Below, piece by piece: positions 1 through 29,418 of a DNA stretch of 64,000 nt. The notes beneath the pieces are model-generated. The model made no database searches. It worked only from the letters and a program-made list of their open reading frames with translations, and had not been told where the DNA came from. A program made the translations under genes and the position numbers. Source of the DNA: Brachyhypopomus gauderio (taxonomy: Eukaryota > Chordata > Actinopteri > Gymnotiformes > Hypopomidae); contig NC_135213.1 of the NCBI RefSeq assembly GCF_052324685.1, positions 517,501-581,500 of the forward strand. Reading direction: 5' to 3'. The first letter of the stretch is position 1. Every line of letters begins with the position of its first letter.

Positions 1-383
1 TATTCAGTGCTTGAGTGTAAATGCACTTCATCTGAATGAGCAGAAGAGAGAAAGCAATTGTGTGTTAGTGTTAGTACAGTGGAGATAAGGAACCAGTTAC
101 AGTTGTATTAGTACAGTAGATATAAGGACCCAGTCCCAGTTGTGTTACAGTTAATATAGTAGAGATAAGGACCCAGTTCCAGTAGTGTGTGTTACCGTTA
201 GTACAGTGGAGATAAGGACCCAGTTCCAGTAGTGTGTGTTACCGTTAGTACAGTGGAGATAAGGACCCAGTTCCAGTAGTGTGTATTACCGTTAGTACAG
301 TGGAGATAAGGACCCAGTTCCAGTAGTGTGTGTTACCGTTAGTACAGTGGAGATAAGGACCCAGTTCCAGTAGTGTGTGTTAC

Positions 384-17939
<17,556 letters not shown>

Positions 17940-18060
17940 GTTTCCGTGAACGTTCGTCGTCACAACGCCGAAATTCTCGCGAGAGCGTGATGTAGCCCAC
18001 TTCCCGGAGCAGCGCGACGCTCCCTGCGCAGTTGTGTGTGTGGCTGGAATACTACCACGC
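17940..18060 (-). promoter_or_regulatory. Likely 5' UTR/promoter of rictor
   Basis: CpG-containing, GC-richer sequence immediately upstream of the ATG, including CTCGCGAGAATTTCGGCG on the minus strand. It resembles TATA-less housekeeping promoters with a CTCGCGAGA element. The transcription start is not visible. Confidence 0.45.
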
Positions 18061-18099
18061 GCAGTTACAACGGTCCTTTACTGACAAAATATTCACATT

Positions 18100-18510
18100 T
18101 GTATTCTCAAAGGCATAGAATACACACTATAATACTTTTATTATTAGCTACAGTATATTGCTTGTATACTGTCCATATGCCCTCATGTAGATATTTATGA
18201 GTACATAAATACATTACATTTATAAGTATGCTGCACAACTTCTGCACTATCAGTCACTTTACACATTCCCATCAGTCATTCATTTTGAACTCTCACCTTA
18301 AACTTGCCACATTAAATCTTGTCACTTTAAGTCATTTCACTTAAATGGCTCTTTTTAACTGTATTGTTATAATTTTTTAATATTTTGTTTATTTATCGTA
18401 GTTTAATTTAAGGTGGAGTAGTCATCAAAGCATTTCACTGCCTGTCATACTGTGTATGACCATGTATGTGACAAATAAACCTTGACTTGACTTGACTTGA
18501 CAATAACAAT
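18100..18510 (+). mobile_element. LINE-like 3' UTR and tail remnant
   Basis: Ends with GCATTTCACTGCCTGTCATA, GTGACAAATAAACC and short TTGAC repeats, a pattern typical of 3' ends of teleost non-LTR elements. No coding part is present. Confidence 0.5.
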
Positions 18511-18553
18511 ACTTTTATTACCATTGTTATTTCTGCTATTACCTATATAACTT

Positions 18554-18556
<3 letters not shown>

Positions 18557-18610
<54 letters not shown>

Positions 18611-18612
18611 GA
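18557..18612. repeat. (TAA)n microsatellite
   Basis: About 17 AAT/TAA units, followed by a loose AT-rich stretch to about 18700. Confidence 0.95.
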
Positions 18613-18720
18613 ATAATAGTAGTAGTAAAATATGTTAAAACTAGTATAGTAGTAAAAATTATAATAATAACAATAACATAAATAACAACAATAATAATGA
18701 CATTAGATTAGATTAGATTC

Positions 18721-20837
18721 TGTGACGTTCGGCGAGGGACGAAGGACGAGACAGGAATCCTCCTCTTTTACGTCACTTTTTATTTAAACAAAATTGCGCA
18801 ATAGCGCACGAGCAACAAATATTTCACACGTAATGTGTAGACATTAGACAACGACGAGCACAGGACACTGCGCGAGCGCACATTAAATAGACAGACCACA
18901 TTAGCCCCATGTGATTACGAGACGATTCACAGGTGAGACACATTATTCACACAACATAGCCTTCACCACAGAGTTCCGCAGACGCAGACAAAGCACGTGG
19001 ACAACGTTTACACACGCCCAAAGGGGAGGGGCCGGGGTCCTCAACGTGACAGACGCCCCCTCCAAGGGCACTACCCGTCCCGGGGTGCCAACAGGACCGA
19101 GTGCCCCGAACCCACGACGATGGGCGGATCCGACGCGCTCAGTCCTGCGTCTGGGAGGTGACCGCCCTCGGGGAAGCGTCCGCCACGGACCGCCTAGAAC
19201 ACCCTCCCTGGGAACACAGGGGAAAAGACGTTAGACAACGGCACGGTTACAAAAACACAAACAGGCACGCTTACACACATGGACACAAACGGGAAGAGGG
19301 GGTTAGGTACACATACGGGTAGACTTACGAACACAGGCACACACACACATGAAACCGGCGCCAGGCTGCGCGCCAGAAGGAGAGCGATGAGGGGAGTGAG
19401 ATCGGGAGCCACTGGTGCTGCAGGTGCTGCGGTGGGCGGTGCTCCTCCTGCCCTTGCTGCAAACCCTCCACCGGGCGCAGCGCGGTTGGCCGACGCGCCT
19501 GGTGCAGCGCGGTTGGCCGACGCGCCAGGTGCAGCGCGGTTGGTCCCACCCCTCGGTGGGCCGTACGGGAAACCCTCCTCGTCCGGGGATCTCCCTCCGG
19601 ACCTGGCAGTGGGAGTGGCTTCCTCCGCTTCCATCTCCTCCTCACTGCCACGGCTCCAGCTCATGGGCTGCCCCGAGCTGCCACCCCGGGAACAGTCCAT
19701 GTCGCTGGCTGGGGAGCGCTTGAGGGATGAACCCGCCTCTGGACTCCTCTTCCTCCTCACCGTCCCGGCGGACAGTTCCGAGGGGGGAGGGCTCTCCTCC
19801 TCCTCCGTGTAGGAGCCCTCGGACGGAGGGTAATCCCCGTTCTCCTCCCCACCGTCTTCCTCGGGGCATGCGGAGCACTCCGACGGGGGGTACTCCTCCT
19901 CGTCGCCCTCTTGCTCCTCCCCCTCTTCCTCGCCCTCCTCGACAGGGGGAGAGGGACCTATGGGCGGAGGTAGGTAGTCCTCTTCCTCCGACTCCTCCTC
20001 CTCCTCTTCACCGTAGTCGACGGTAGAGACGTCATCTAGAGACGGAGGATAGCCGTCTTCCTCTGACTCCTCCTCCCTACCGTAGTTGACGGTGGAGGCG
20101 TCGCATAAAGACGGAGGGTAGCTGTCTTCCTCGTCTTCCAGCTCCTCCTCCTCGCCTGGAGAGTCCCCCTCCCCAAACTCGCTCTCGGGGGTCTTCTCCA
20201 CCCCACAGAGCGCAAAGGAGCTCACCCGCAGGGGTGAGGGCTCCCTGGATGAAGTGGGGTGGTATGTTCCCCAAAGCCGCACCGCCTCCTGGCGGAGCTT
20301 CTCCGCCGCCTCGGGGTCGTGATGCACCCGCGCCTGTCGCAGCAGGGACGCACAGATCGGGTCCAGCTCGAGCTGCGCCAAAGTCGGCGGGGCTTCGCGG
20401 CGCGGGGGGGAGGAAGAAGAGCGGTGGTGCCGCTTGCTGGGCTTTTTTCCCTTCTTGGGCTTGCTCTTGTAGCCTGGCATCTTTGTCTCTTGATGGCTCG
20501 TCGTTCTGTGACGTTCGGCGAGGGACGAAGGACGAGACAGGAATCCTCCTCTTTTACGTCACTTTTTATTTAAACAAAATTGCGCAATAGCGCACGAGCA
20601 ACAAATATTTCACACGTAACGTGTAGACATTAGACAACGACGAGCACAGGACACTGCGCGAGCGCACATTAAATAGACAGACCACATTAGCCCCATGTGA
20701 TTACGAGACGATTCACAGGTGAGACACATTATTCACACAACATAGCCTTCACCACAGAGTTCCGCAGACGCAGACAAAGCACGTGGACAACGTTTACACA
20801 CGCCCAAAGGGGAGGGGCCGGGGTCCTCAACGTGACA
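18721..20837 (-). mobile_element. Full-length non-autonomous LTR element, copy 1
   Basis: Two 331-bp LTRs (18721-19051 and 20507-20837) differ by about one base by eye. They begin TGTCACGTTGAGG and end CGTCACA in the element orientation. The 5-bp duplication GATTC flanks the element (18716-18720 and 20838-20842). A purine tract GGAGGGGG precedes the 3' LTR. Only one long ORF lies inside (19194-20480). No protease, reverse transcriptase, RNase H or integrase is encoded. It inserted at the 3' end of an older LINE. Near-identical LTRs mean a recent insertion. Confidence 0.93.
19194..20480 (-). CDS. Unrecognised 428-aa acidic ORF of the LTR element (copy 1)
   Basis: I do not recognise this protein. 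It starts MPGYKSKPKKGKKP, about 27 bases after the 5' LTR. A basic Ser/Lys/Arg N-terminus (residues 1-30) is followed by one roughly 60-residue segment beginning PTLAQLELDP that looks helical. Next comes a long Glu/Asp-rich stretch with YPPS repeats, then an Ala/Pro/Gly part with ANRAAPGAS repeats. The last 60 or so residues are hydrophobic and rich in Val, Phe, Cys and Pro. The frame is open for 1.29 kb and matched by a second copy at 34524-36188, which argues for a real product. A Gag-like structural role is possible by position only; no zinc knuckle is visible. Confidence 0.6.
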   Translation of the reverse strand: MPGYKSKPKKGKKPSKRHHRSSSSPPRREAPPTLAQLELDPICASLLRQARVHHDPEAAEKLRQEAVRLWGTYHPTSSREPSPLRVSSFALCGVEKTPESEFGEGDSPGEEEELEDEEDSYPPSLCDASTVNYGREEESEEDGYPPSLDDVSTVDYGEEEEEESEEEDYLPPPIGPSPPVEEGEEEGEEQEGDEEEYPPSECSACPEEDGGEENGDYPPSEGSYTEEEESPPPSELSAGTVRRKRSPEAGSSLKRSPASDMDCSRGGSSGQPMSWSRGSEEEMEAEEATPTARSGGRSPDEEGFPYGPPRGGTNRAAPGASANRAAPGASANRAAPGGGFAARAGGAPPTAAPAAPVAPDLTPLIALLLARSLAPVSCVCVPVFVSLPVCVPNPLFPFVSMCVSVPVCVFVTVPLSNVFSPVFPGRVF

Positions 20838-22480
20838 GATTCAACTTTATTGTCATTGCCATAGTACAGGTACTGGACAACCAAATGCAGTTTAGTATCT
20901 AAACAGTAGTGCAAATGAGCAGAAAGTGCAATTAGTACATTAGCAGGTAGTGAATAAATAGGATAAAAGTTTAGGGTATAAATACAATAGATATCTATAC
21001 AATATATATATACACGGAAGAGGAGTGTGCAGTACAGTTGGACTGTAAGCTGTAGCAGCAGTATTGCTTTTTAGCAGTGTAAAGTACAAATATGGCATGA
21101 TTGAAGATATATATATAAATATAAATATATACAAATTGACAAATTGGGAAGTATTTGGCAAAACTAAGGTTACGGACATAAGGTAGGTAAAGGGGGGGAG
21201 GGGTAAGCACAGTCACTGAGGAGAGGTGTGTAAGGGGTAGCTGGAGGAGGGGCATGAAAGTGGTGCAGAGTTCAGAAGGGAGACAGCCGTCGGCAAGAAG
21301 CTGCTCCTGAACCTGCTGGTTGGGGAACGGAGAGCCCTGTATCTTCTCCCAGAGGGAAGAAGGGCAAACAGTCTGTGGCTGGGGTGAGAGCTGTCCAGGG
21401 TAATTTTGTGAGCCTTTCGCAGACATCTCTTGTGATCTATGGTCTCAATGGTGGGGTGTGAGGAGGCAGTGATGCGCTGGGCCATTTTCACGACTCTGGA
21501 GTGACTTCTGATCCGCTGCAGTGCAGCTGCCATACCATACCGAGATGCAGTTGGTGAGAATGCTCTCAATAGTGCAGCGGTAAAAGTTCACCAGGATCTG
21601 AGGGGACAGCTGAGCCTTCCTCAGCCTCCTCAGAAAGAAGAGTCTTTGGTGTGCCTTTTTAATAAGGGTTGAGGGTCCAAGAGAGGTCCTCGGAAATGTG
21701 GACACCAAGGAACTTAAAGCTGGTGACACGCTCAACCTCCACCCCATGGATATGTATGGGGGTGTGTATTCCACCTTTAGTTTTCCTAAAGTCTAGAATA
21801 AGCTCCTTGGTCTTCTTGGTGTTGAGAACCAGGTTGTTACTGGTGCACCACTCTGCTAGGTGCTAGACCTCTTCTCTGAAGGCCGACTCATCATTGTTGT
21901 TGATGCAGCCAATCACCTTTTTATCATCTGCAAACTTAACAATTGTGTTGGAGTCGTGTATAGGTATGCAGTCGTAGGTGAAAAGAGAGTATAGCAGAGG
22001 GCTCAGCACGCAGCCCTGTGGGACACCGGTGTTGAGGACGAGAGTTGAGGAGGTGTGGTTCTGTAATCAGACATGTTGGGGTCTGTTTGTTAGAAAGCCC
22101 AGTAACCAGTTGCTGAGGGAGGTGTTAATGCCCAGCTCCCTGAGTTTTGTTGAATGCAGAGCTAAAATCCACAAACAGCATTCTCACATAGATGTAGCTT
22201 TTGTCAAAGTGAGAAAGGCTGGAGTGGAAATGGCGTCCTCTGTACTCCTATTCTTGCGATAGGCAAATTGTAGGGGGTCCAGTGTAAGTGGAAGACAGAT
22301 TTTGAGGTGGGCCAGGACCAGTCTTTAAAAAGCACTTCATAATAGTAGGGGTGAGTGCAACAGGACAAAAGTTGTTAGGGTTGACTGCACTAGAATGCTT
22401 CGGCACCGGCACAATACAGGTGGTTTTAAAGCACATGGGGACAACTGTGTCAGGAATGGCAATCACGCCCATGACCGCCA
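20838..22480 (-). mobile_element. Degenerate LINE, reverse transcriptase 3' part and tail
   Basis: On the minus strand, broken frames contain a reverse-transcriptase start (22248-22440, IVPVPKHS and PVALTPTIMKC). A later segment covers 21213-21774 (KKAHQRLFFLRRLRKAQLS, FYRCTIESILTNC, LPSGRRYRALRSPTSRFR). The 3' tail ends near 20838 with ACAATAAAGTTGAATC. Many frameshifts. It is of a Rex/L2-like teleost group; the exact clade is not determined. LTR element copy 1 inserted at its 3' terminus. Confidence 0.75.
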
Positions 22481-22790
22481 GAGGGCGCCATCACCGGAAT
22501 ACTGACCAGCACACCTGACTCTAATTTACCACTCACCACACCCTACTTAAGGACTCTGTGCACAACACACCAGTGCGAGGTATTGCCTCTCAGAGTGTCT
22601 CTACCAAGCCTTATTCTTGTATATTCTCTGACTGATTCTGGTTTTTGATCCTGGCCCTGGCCTTTTGATATCCTCCTGTTTTGCCTAGCCCTTTTTGTAT
22701 GTCTGCCTGGCCTTCTAAAGTCTTTTCTGGTTTTTGACTGTTCACAAAGTTTTGTATACATTCAGATGCAGACTTTTGCTTTTACACCAG
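22450..22790. mobile_element. Possible LTR-like repeat
   Basis: The block beginning TGTCAGGAATGGCAATCACG with CCGCCAGAGGGCGCCA and ACCCTACTTAAGGACTC resembles teleost solo LTRs. No target duplication or clear 3' end found; tentative. Confidence 0.3.
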
Positions 22791-23082
22791 TCCATTAGCT
22801 GATGTTGGTATCTAATTTAAATGAGTGTTTTGATCCTTGAGATGTTCTGGAATATCAGGACATCAGTTCTGGCTGGCAATACTGCTGCAGTAGATCCATC
22901 AGCTTCTCTAATTAGGCTTTTCTCTTGTATTACGTCTTGCATGTTTAGAACCCCATGTTATGTCATTGTTATGATTTAAAGATCTGCTTTCCATGGTTCC
23001 TCCTTCTAGAACTTGCCTTTAGGGGCTCATTGTTGCACAACACATTTTAGTGTCTTTATGTTTGTCTTTCAGCGAAAGACCT

Positions 23083-23240
23083 GTGGGTGAACTTCACAGA
23101 GCTGTGGATGAACTTCACAGAGCTGTGGATGAACTTCACAGAGCTGTGGATGAACTTCACAGAGCTGTGGGTGAACTTTAAAGAGCTGTGGGTGAACTTT
23201 AAAGAGCTGTGGGTGAACTTTACAGAGCTGTGGGTGAGCA
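23083..23240. repeat. 21-bp minisatellite
   Basis: Seven units of GTGAACTTCACAGAGCTGTGG with small variants (GGTGAACTTTAAAGAGCTGT). Confidence 0.93.
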
Positions 23241-23659
23241 GAAACATTTTCCATCTCAGTGAGTTTATGAGACATACCCCAACACAAAGCAGCAGGAGCA
23301 CTTTATTAATGTAAATGAATGGATTTCACTAGGAAACTGTTGGCAATAAAGTATTGTGTTGACACACATATTTGGGATTAATCAAATGTAGGGGTTTTAG
23401 TCGTGATATTTAACTATCCTACTTGCTTGCCTACAACCAAGGACGGAAATAGGTGCACAAGAACGATTGACATGCATAAAACTTAAAAAATATCTGACTC
23501 CAAATTATAGTTTATAGATAAGAATCTGAAAGAACTCATTTCTCCAACAGGTTATAGAATATACCTAACCAACTTTATAAAGTTCCTTACTACAAACCAG
23601 GGGTGTCAAACTCACCGTGGGCCACATCAGCATAATTGTTGCCCATATGTAACTTATAG

Positions 23660-24050
23660 ATGTAACTACATAACTCTGCGAGTTGAGATAAATGCATGCG
23701 CAAGCATCTCCAACTCTGAATCTGAAACTACACGCCTCAATTTACTGATGTTTCTTAAATGCAAGAAACAAGATCTTGACATCTGTTTAACATGCGCATC
23801 CAACAACAGCGACTGATCAAATACAACTCCCAAATTCCTCAGGTTTGAGTGGACAGCAGGGGACAGCGACCCAAGATTTACCTTAATTAATGGAATAACC
23901 TTTTCAGGAGCAACAATCAAAACTTCAGTTTTTTCAGCATTAAGCTGCAGGAAGTTTTTTGTTGTCCATTCCCTGACAGCATCCACACAGTCTATTAGCC
24001 TCTGCAGGAAGCTAATAGACTGAGTGGTAAATTGAAGCTGAGTCAAAGAC
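23660..24050 (-). pseudogene. L2-type LINE reverse transcriptase, 3' fragment
   Basis: On the minus strand the frame carries NFLQLNAEKTEVLIVAPEK, LRNLGVVFDQSL and CFLHLRNISKLRRVVS, characteristic of the part after the reverse-transcriptase catalytic core in L2-like elements. The matching upstream part is at 28153-28845. About 130 residues, including the catalytic YADD region, are missing between them. Confidence 0.8.
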
Positions 24051-24052
24051 AA

Positions 24053-27000
24053 ATCATGTCCAGAAGCCCAATAAATGGTTGCAGCTCACCAGCCTGGAAT
24101 AGGAGGAGAAGCAAATGCCCACCTTTAAGGCCAGCTCTGACCATCATATCTCTGAACGTTGAAGGACTGTCTGCAAATAAAGAAGAACTTATTGCCAAAC
24201 TCTGCAGAGATCATCAGTGCGATATTCTCTGCCTTCAAGAAACACACCGGGGACCCAAACACCCCCGCCCCCGAGTGGAAGGCATGACTCTCCTTCTAGA
24301 AAGACCACACGAGAAATATGGAAGCGTCATGCTAGCAAAAAATGCGACAACCATCGAATCAACATCAAAAAATGATGAAAACAACATTGAGGTCCTAACA
24401 GTTGAGCTCAGAGGAATCACCATCACCTCCGTCTACAAACCACCTCCTATACCTTTCCTGATGCCAGGAATACGAACACCTGGGAAACCAAGAATAGTGA
24501 TTGGAGACTTCAATAGCCACAGCTCACAATGGGGATATGCCGGTAACACATGCAGATGGAGATGCAGTGGAAGCATGGGCCGAAACCAACCAGCTCAATC
24601 TGATCCACGATGCCAAGCAACCAAAGTCCTTCAACAGTGGGCGATGGAAAGCAGGCTACAACCCTGATTTTGTGTTTGTTAGCCATAGCATCTCTGGACT
24701 GAGCAGGAAGCTAGTACTGGAGCCACTGCCAAAGACCCAACACTGTCCCATTGGCCTCATAGTCAATGCTGCAGTTTTCCCAGCCACAGTTCCTTTCCGG
24801 AGAAGATTAAACTTTGGGAAAGCGAACTGGTTTGGCTTCCAAGAAGAACTCGAACAGAAGATCGCCCACCTTCCAGCAGACCCCAAAAATTACAAAATCT
24901 TCACCAAGCTAGTGCAACAAGCAGCCCGAAAGAACATCCCAAGAGGCTATCGTACTCAATACATCCCCGGTCTCGATGCCTTAAGCAGCGAACTATATGA
25001 ACAATACCAACAGCTCTATGAATCTGACCCTTTTGATGAAAACACAATCAAAGTTGGTGAGAGACTCATGACCTCATTATCGAAAAGCCGCCAGCAGAAA
25101 TGGCAAACTCTGCTGGAAAAAACCGACATGGTAAAAAACAGCAAAAAGGCATGGACCCTCATCCGGAAAATCAACAATGATCCATCAATTCCAACACAGT
25201 TACAGTATACCATCACGGCCAACCAAGTTGCGCACCAGCTGCTGCTCAATGGGAAATCCACCACCAAACAGCCAAGGCCAAAAGTAGACCGACTACAGTA
25301 TTCCCAAACCACCGGACTAACCGAGCCATTCTCCCCCGAAGAGCTAAATATTAGTATCAAAGCCCTTAAGATAGGCAAAGCCATTGGCCTGGATAACATT
25401 TTCACAGAGGAGATCAAGTATTTTGGACCTCTGACGCGGAAGTGGATCCTTGAGCTGATGAACAATTGCATGCAGACAAGAAACATCCAAAAGATTTGGA
25501 GGAAAACCAGGATCATTGCTCTCCTAAAACCAGGTAAAGATCCAGCACACACAAAGAGTTTCCGTCCAATCTCCCTGCTATGCCACCTATACAAGCTGTT
25601 TGAGCGCTTGATCCTCAACAGGCTTGCCCCAGCTGTTGAACCAGCCATCATCACTCAACAAGCTGGATTCCGACCTGGAAAATCCATGACAAGCCAACTT
25701 CTGAATCTCACAGAGCACATTGAAGACGGGTTCCAGAAAGGACTGGTAACAGGAGCTGTTTTTGTTGACCTGTCTGCTGCGTATGACACTGTGAACCACC
25801 GCCTCCTCCTGAAAAAGATCTTGGAGATGACAAAAGACCTGGCACTCACAGACCTTATCGGTGCCCTCCTCAAAGATAGATGTTTCTATGTTGCTCTTAA
25901 CAACAAGCAAAGGCGATGGCGACGACAGCGGAATGGCTTGCCTCAAGGAAGTGTGCTGGCTCCACTATTATATAACATATATACCAGTGGCGGATGCTAG
26001 TCTTTCAAGGAGGGGAAGCTCAAATTGGGCTTGACTGATAGAAGTCAGTCATCAAACACAAGCAGCTACAACAAACCACCAGGAATAAAAGCTCGATTTG
26101 TCGCTAGTCGTTTTTGACAAAATGATTAGGATAATCTCCGGTTCAACTCAGAACAGAATGAAAATTTAAAAAAATTTAAATTAAATGCTACCGCGGAGGT
26201 TTACACCAAAAGATCGCTGATTTGTTCATTTCACCGTCAATCAAAAAGGGATTCAGCCTCAGACTGATCATCAAATCATCATGCAGAAGCTGAGCGCCCG
26301 GACCAGCCGAGGCCAGCCCACTACCCCATAGACCCCCAGAGACGCTGAGCGTCCGATGGGCGGGACAAAGTCCAGCATTTATCCAATGGCTCGTCTCGTT
26401 TCGCTGCACTCTTTGCTTCGCTATTGAACTCTGTAAACGCTCAGCGTCCACACCGTTTAAAGCGCTGTGAAGCTGCGGGAACGAGTGAGAGGAAAGCCTT
26501 GTCGTTACCAGCGATAAGAAGCTGATTCTGAACAAAAGTTGAGCTCGTTGTAGCGCATATTTCGTCAATTACATGTACACACAACAGTATATGTTTGATC
26601 ACTTATCAAACACTTGATCACTTTTTGACATTTTAGGGGAAGCTGAGCTTCCCTTGCAGTCTTAGAGCAATCGCCACTGATATATACCAATGACCAGCCA
26701 ATGGACCAGAACACTGAGCGGTTCATCTACGCTGACGACCTGTGTGTAACAACCCAGGAGAGTACGTTTGAAGCTGTGGAATCGAATCTCACCTCAGCCC
26801 TGGATGAGTTACACCTCTACTATGAGCGCAACCACCTACACGAAAACCATGCGAAGACCCAAATCTGCTCGTTCCATCTCAAGAACCGGGAAGCAAACCG
26901 ACCTCTTAGCATCTCATGGTCTGGAGCACCTCTTGAGCATTGCACTAACCCTATCTACCTGGGCGTAACATTGGATCGTACCCTTTCCTATAAGGAACAT

Positions 27001-27810
27001 GTCAAAACCACCAAACTGAAAGTAAACTCCCAAAACAACATCCTTTGGAAGCTGACCAACTCCAAATGGGGAGCTACAGCACACACGTTAAGATCTACTG
27101 CTTTGGCTCTTTGCTACTCCTCTGCGGAGTATGCATGTCCTGTTTGGGAAAGATCATCCCATGCCAAGAAATTGGACTCAGCATTGAATGACACCTGCCG
27201 CTTAATCACTGGTTGCTTGAAGCCTACAAACGTAAACAACTTGCACCTCCTCACTGGCATTGCCCCTGCTGATGTAAGACGGGAAGTCGCCAGCTGAGTA
27301 GAGATGACCAAGTCCACCAGTGATGCACGCCACCCTCTTTATGGTCACGTACCCCCGGCCCAACGGCTGAAGTCCAGGAGAAGCTTTCTCAGCCATGTCC
27401 AGCCCCTATCAACATCACAGGTAGAAACTAGACTCCAACTATGGAAAAAAAGGCTTGAGGATGACCCACCTCCTACTGACATGGGTATCCCCCCTTCTGA
27501 AGTCCTCCCCGCAGGCTCAGAGGCACCATGGGTCCAGTGGAAAACGCTCAACCGCTTGAGAACAAGAACAGGGCGATCAAAAGCTGCCATGGCCAGATGG
27601 GGATATGGAACTGGCCAGACCACCTGTGAATGTGGAGAAGAGGATCATACAATGCAACATTGCCATGTTTGCCCCCTACTACCAAATCATTGCAGCTCAA
27701 ACACAAAATCAGAGAAGCTTCTATTAGTGAGATATGATGTAAACCAGGCAAGTGCTGTAACAGATATACCGACCAAATCACGTAACCTATTTATCAGAAT
27801 TTGATGATGT
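24053..27810 (+). mobile_element. Jockey-like non-LTR retrotransposon, defective
   Basis: An apurinic-type endonuclease comes first (about 24140-24690: SLNVEGLSANKEELI, CLQETHRG, VIGDFNSHSSQWGY, NPDFVFVS). The reverse transcriptase follows (about 25310-26960: FRPISLLCHLYKLFERL, QAGFRPGKS, VFVDLSAAYDTVNH, GLPQGSVLAPLLYNIYT, then RFIYADDL after an insertion). A Cys/His-containing C-terminus lies near 27620-27680 (CECGEEDHTMQHCHVC). Defects are a frameshift near 24545, a 695-bp MITE between the GLPQGS and YADD motifs, and a TGA at 27294-27296. Its clade (Jockey, I or relatives) is a judgement from motif style. It lies inside an L2 copy. Confidence 0.88.
25985..26679. mobile_element. hAT-type MITE inside the LINE
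   Basis: Ends CAGTGGCGG and CGCCACTG are inverted repeats. A perfect 8-bp duplication ATATATAC lies on both sides (25977-25984 and 26680-26687). The LINE reading frame is restored in sense if the insert and one duplication are disregarded, so it landed in a coding copy. No transposase is encoded. Confidence 0.92.
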
Positions 27811-28150
27811 TGTGTTTGTAGTGGAGAAGAATGACAGAGCGAACACATATGCAGAAACACGGGAAACTTTTACTAACTCGTCTCAAGCAGTCGCAGACTT
27901 AGCAATTTGGGGTCTCAAGGCGAATTTAGCTAGGGGGCCCATCAAAATTAATATGCGGGAAATAAGTTAGCTAGTCAGGGGGGCCCTACAGTGGGCTGCA
28001 ATGGGAGGGGCCCAAGGCAATTGCCTAGCAATGCCTCTATGCAAAGACCGCATCTGGTCTCAAGGCATGGTGAAGGGAGACTCCCGCGCACACAATGGGC
28101 ACATGTAATTACGTCACTTTCTATGCAGCATTTAATCTGCTCCCATTCAA
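27811..28150. mobile_element. Unclassified repeat-like segment
   Basis: Contains GGGGCCCAAGGCAATTGCCT and TTAGCTAGGGGGCCCATC, a style common to teleost DNA-transposon ends. No boundaries resolved between the LINE and the L2 remnant. Confidence 0.3.
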
Positions 28151-28152
28151 CA

Positions 28153-28845
28153 TCAAGCACACTTATGCACTAGACACAACAGATGATCCACGGTATCAAA
28201 AGCTGAACTAAGTTCAAGTAACACTAATACTGACCACTCACCTGCGTCAGCTGACATTAACAGATCATTAGAGACCCTCAGAAGACATGTCTCCGTAAAG
28301 TACCGCTTTCGAAATCCTGACTGGAAATAATCATATATATTGTTATTTTCTAGTGCGTCTATGAGTTGATTAGACACTACCTTCTCTAAAATGTTAGCTA
28401 AAAAAGGAAGTTTTGATATAGGCCTGTAATTCTTTACCACATCTGGGTCTAAATTTGGTTTCTTCATCAGAGGCTGAACAGTTGCATGTTTAAAGTATGC
28501 TGGAACGCAGCCTGTAGACAGTGACGAATTAATAATAGCTAATAAAGCAGGGCCAATACTTGGTAAAATCTTCAAAAGTAAAGAACATGGTATTACATCC
28601 AAAGAACTTGTGGCTCGTTTAAGTTGCCTAGTCACCTCTAACAACTCCTCTATGGTGATGGACTGGATTTCATCCAAAATAGAAATACTAGGTGGTAAAG
28701 TACGCTTCGGCAAGCAAGTCACAAGCTGGATATTAGACCTAACGGCCATAACCTTATCAACAAAGAAAGAAAGAAACCTATTACAATCACTGGCAACATT
28801 GCAGATGGTGGAGAAACAATGTTGTTTATAGAGTCAAATAAAACC
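28153..28845 (-). pseudogene. L2-type LINE reverse transcriptase, 5' fragment
   Basis: The minus-strand frame shows IPCSLLLKILPSIGPALL, NYRISKLP-type motif NYRPISKLPFLANILEKVV, YFQSGFRKRYFTETCLL and LLELSSAFDTVDH, the start of an L2-like reverse transcriptase. It stops where the Jockey-like LINE region begins; the downstream half is at 23660-24050. Confidence 0.82.
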
Positions 28846-28961
28846 TTGGGATAACACAAAAGGCATACTGCTTTTTCTCCTTGAAGCACAAACATGTATT
28901 CGCTTTCCCATCTTTCTTGAACCACCCTTCTATCTGCATCGATTTTTCTCTTCCTGGACAT
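28843..28961 (-). pseudogene. hAT (ZBED/GTF2IRD2-type) transposase N-terminal fragment
   Basis: The start MSRKRKIDADRRVVQERW, then SEYMFVLQGEKAVCLLC, matches the BED-finger N-terminus of domesticated-type hAT transposases. The frame is cut off by the L2 copy. A hAT-like end, CAGGTGTCAAACTC on the minus strand, sits just upstream at 29074-29087. Confidence 0.7.
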
Positions 28962-29192
28962 TTTGGGATCATTATTTGTATTTCTCAATTTCACTTATTG
29001 GGAAAATCGCATCGATGTGTAAACACTGCAGTGTCAAGATGTTGTCACTTCCCATATTTGGCATGGGGGCCTTGAGTTTGACACCTGAGCTTTGGTGTTA
29101 GCATTGATTTACCTTTATCTGATACTAATAATGAGCTAACTGGCCCAGTATAGCTATAACCAAGGAAGACCATGGCTACACAATTAACCAGC

Positions 29193-29198
29193 TTTATT
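29193..29198 (-). terminator. Candidate polyadenylation signal for fyb1
   Basis: AATAAA on the minus strand, about 810 bases after the stop codon. Confidence 0.5.
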
Positions 29199-29273
29199 CA
29201 ATATCCAACAAAATATAAAACAATAACATAACCACACTAGATTAAAGTAACAAAGATAATACCCAGAGCCGGA

Positions 29274-29418
29274 GTGGCTAATCGGGAGATTCGGGAGGAT
29301 TCCCGATGGGCCGGTTCATGTTAATCTCTAGTTTGGGCCGATTGGGAGGGAAAAATAATTTTGGGCCGGATTTGGGCATAAAACTCCCGGGCTGAAAAAG
29401 TGTCCCACTCCGGCCCTG
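29274..29418. mobile_element. hAT-type MITE
   Basis: Ends CAGAGCCGGAGTGG and CCACTCCGGCCCTG (inverted, one mismatch) with a perfect 8-bp duplication ATAATACC at 29266-29273 and 29419-29426. It lies in the presumed fyb1 3' UTR. Confidence 0.92.

Noticed and set aside
19279-20590. Plus-strand frames antisense to the LTR-element ORF
   Set aside because: GC-rich codon bias leaves all frames open; the minus-strand frame is the one shared in position and sequence with copy 2.
18721-20837. Endogenous retrovirus
   Set aside because: No gag zinc knuckle, protease, polymerase, integrase or envelope is encoded; described only as a non-autonomous LTR element.
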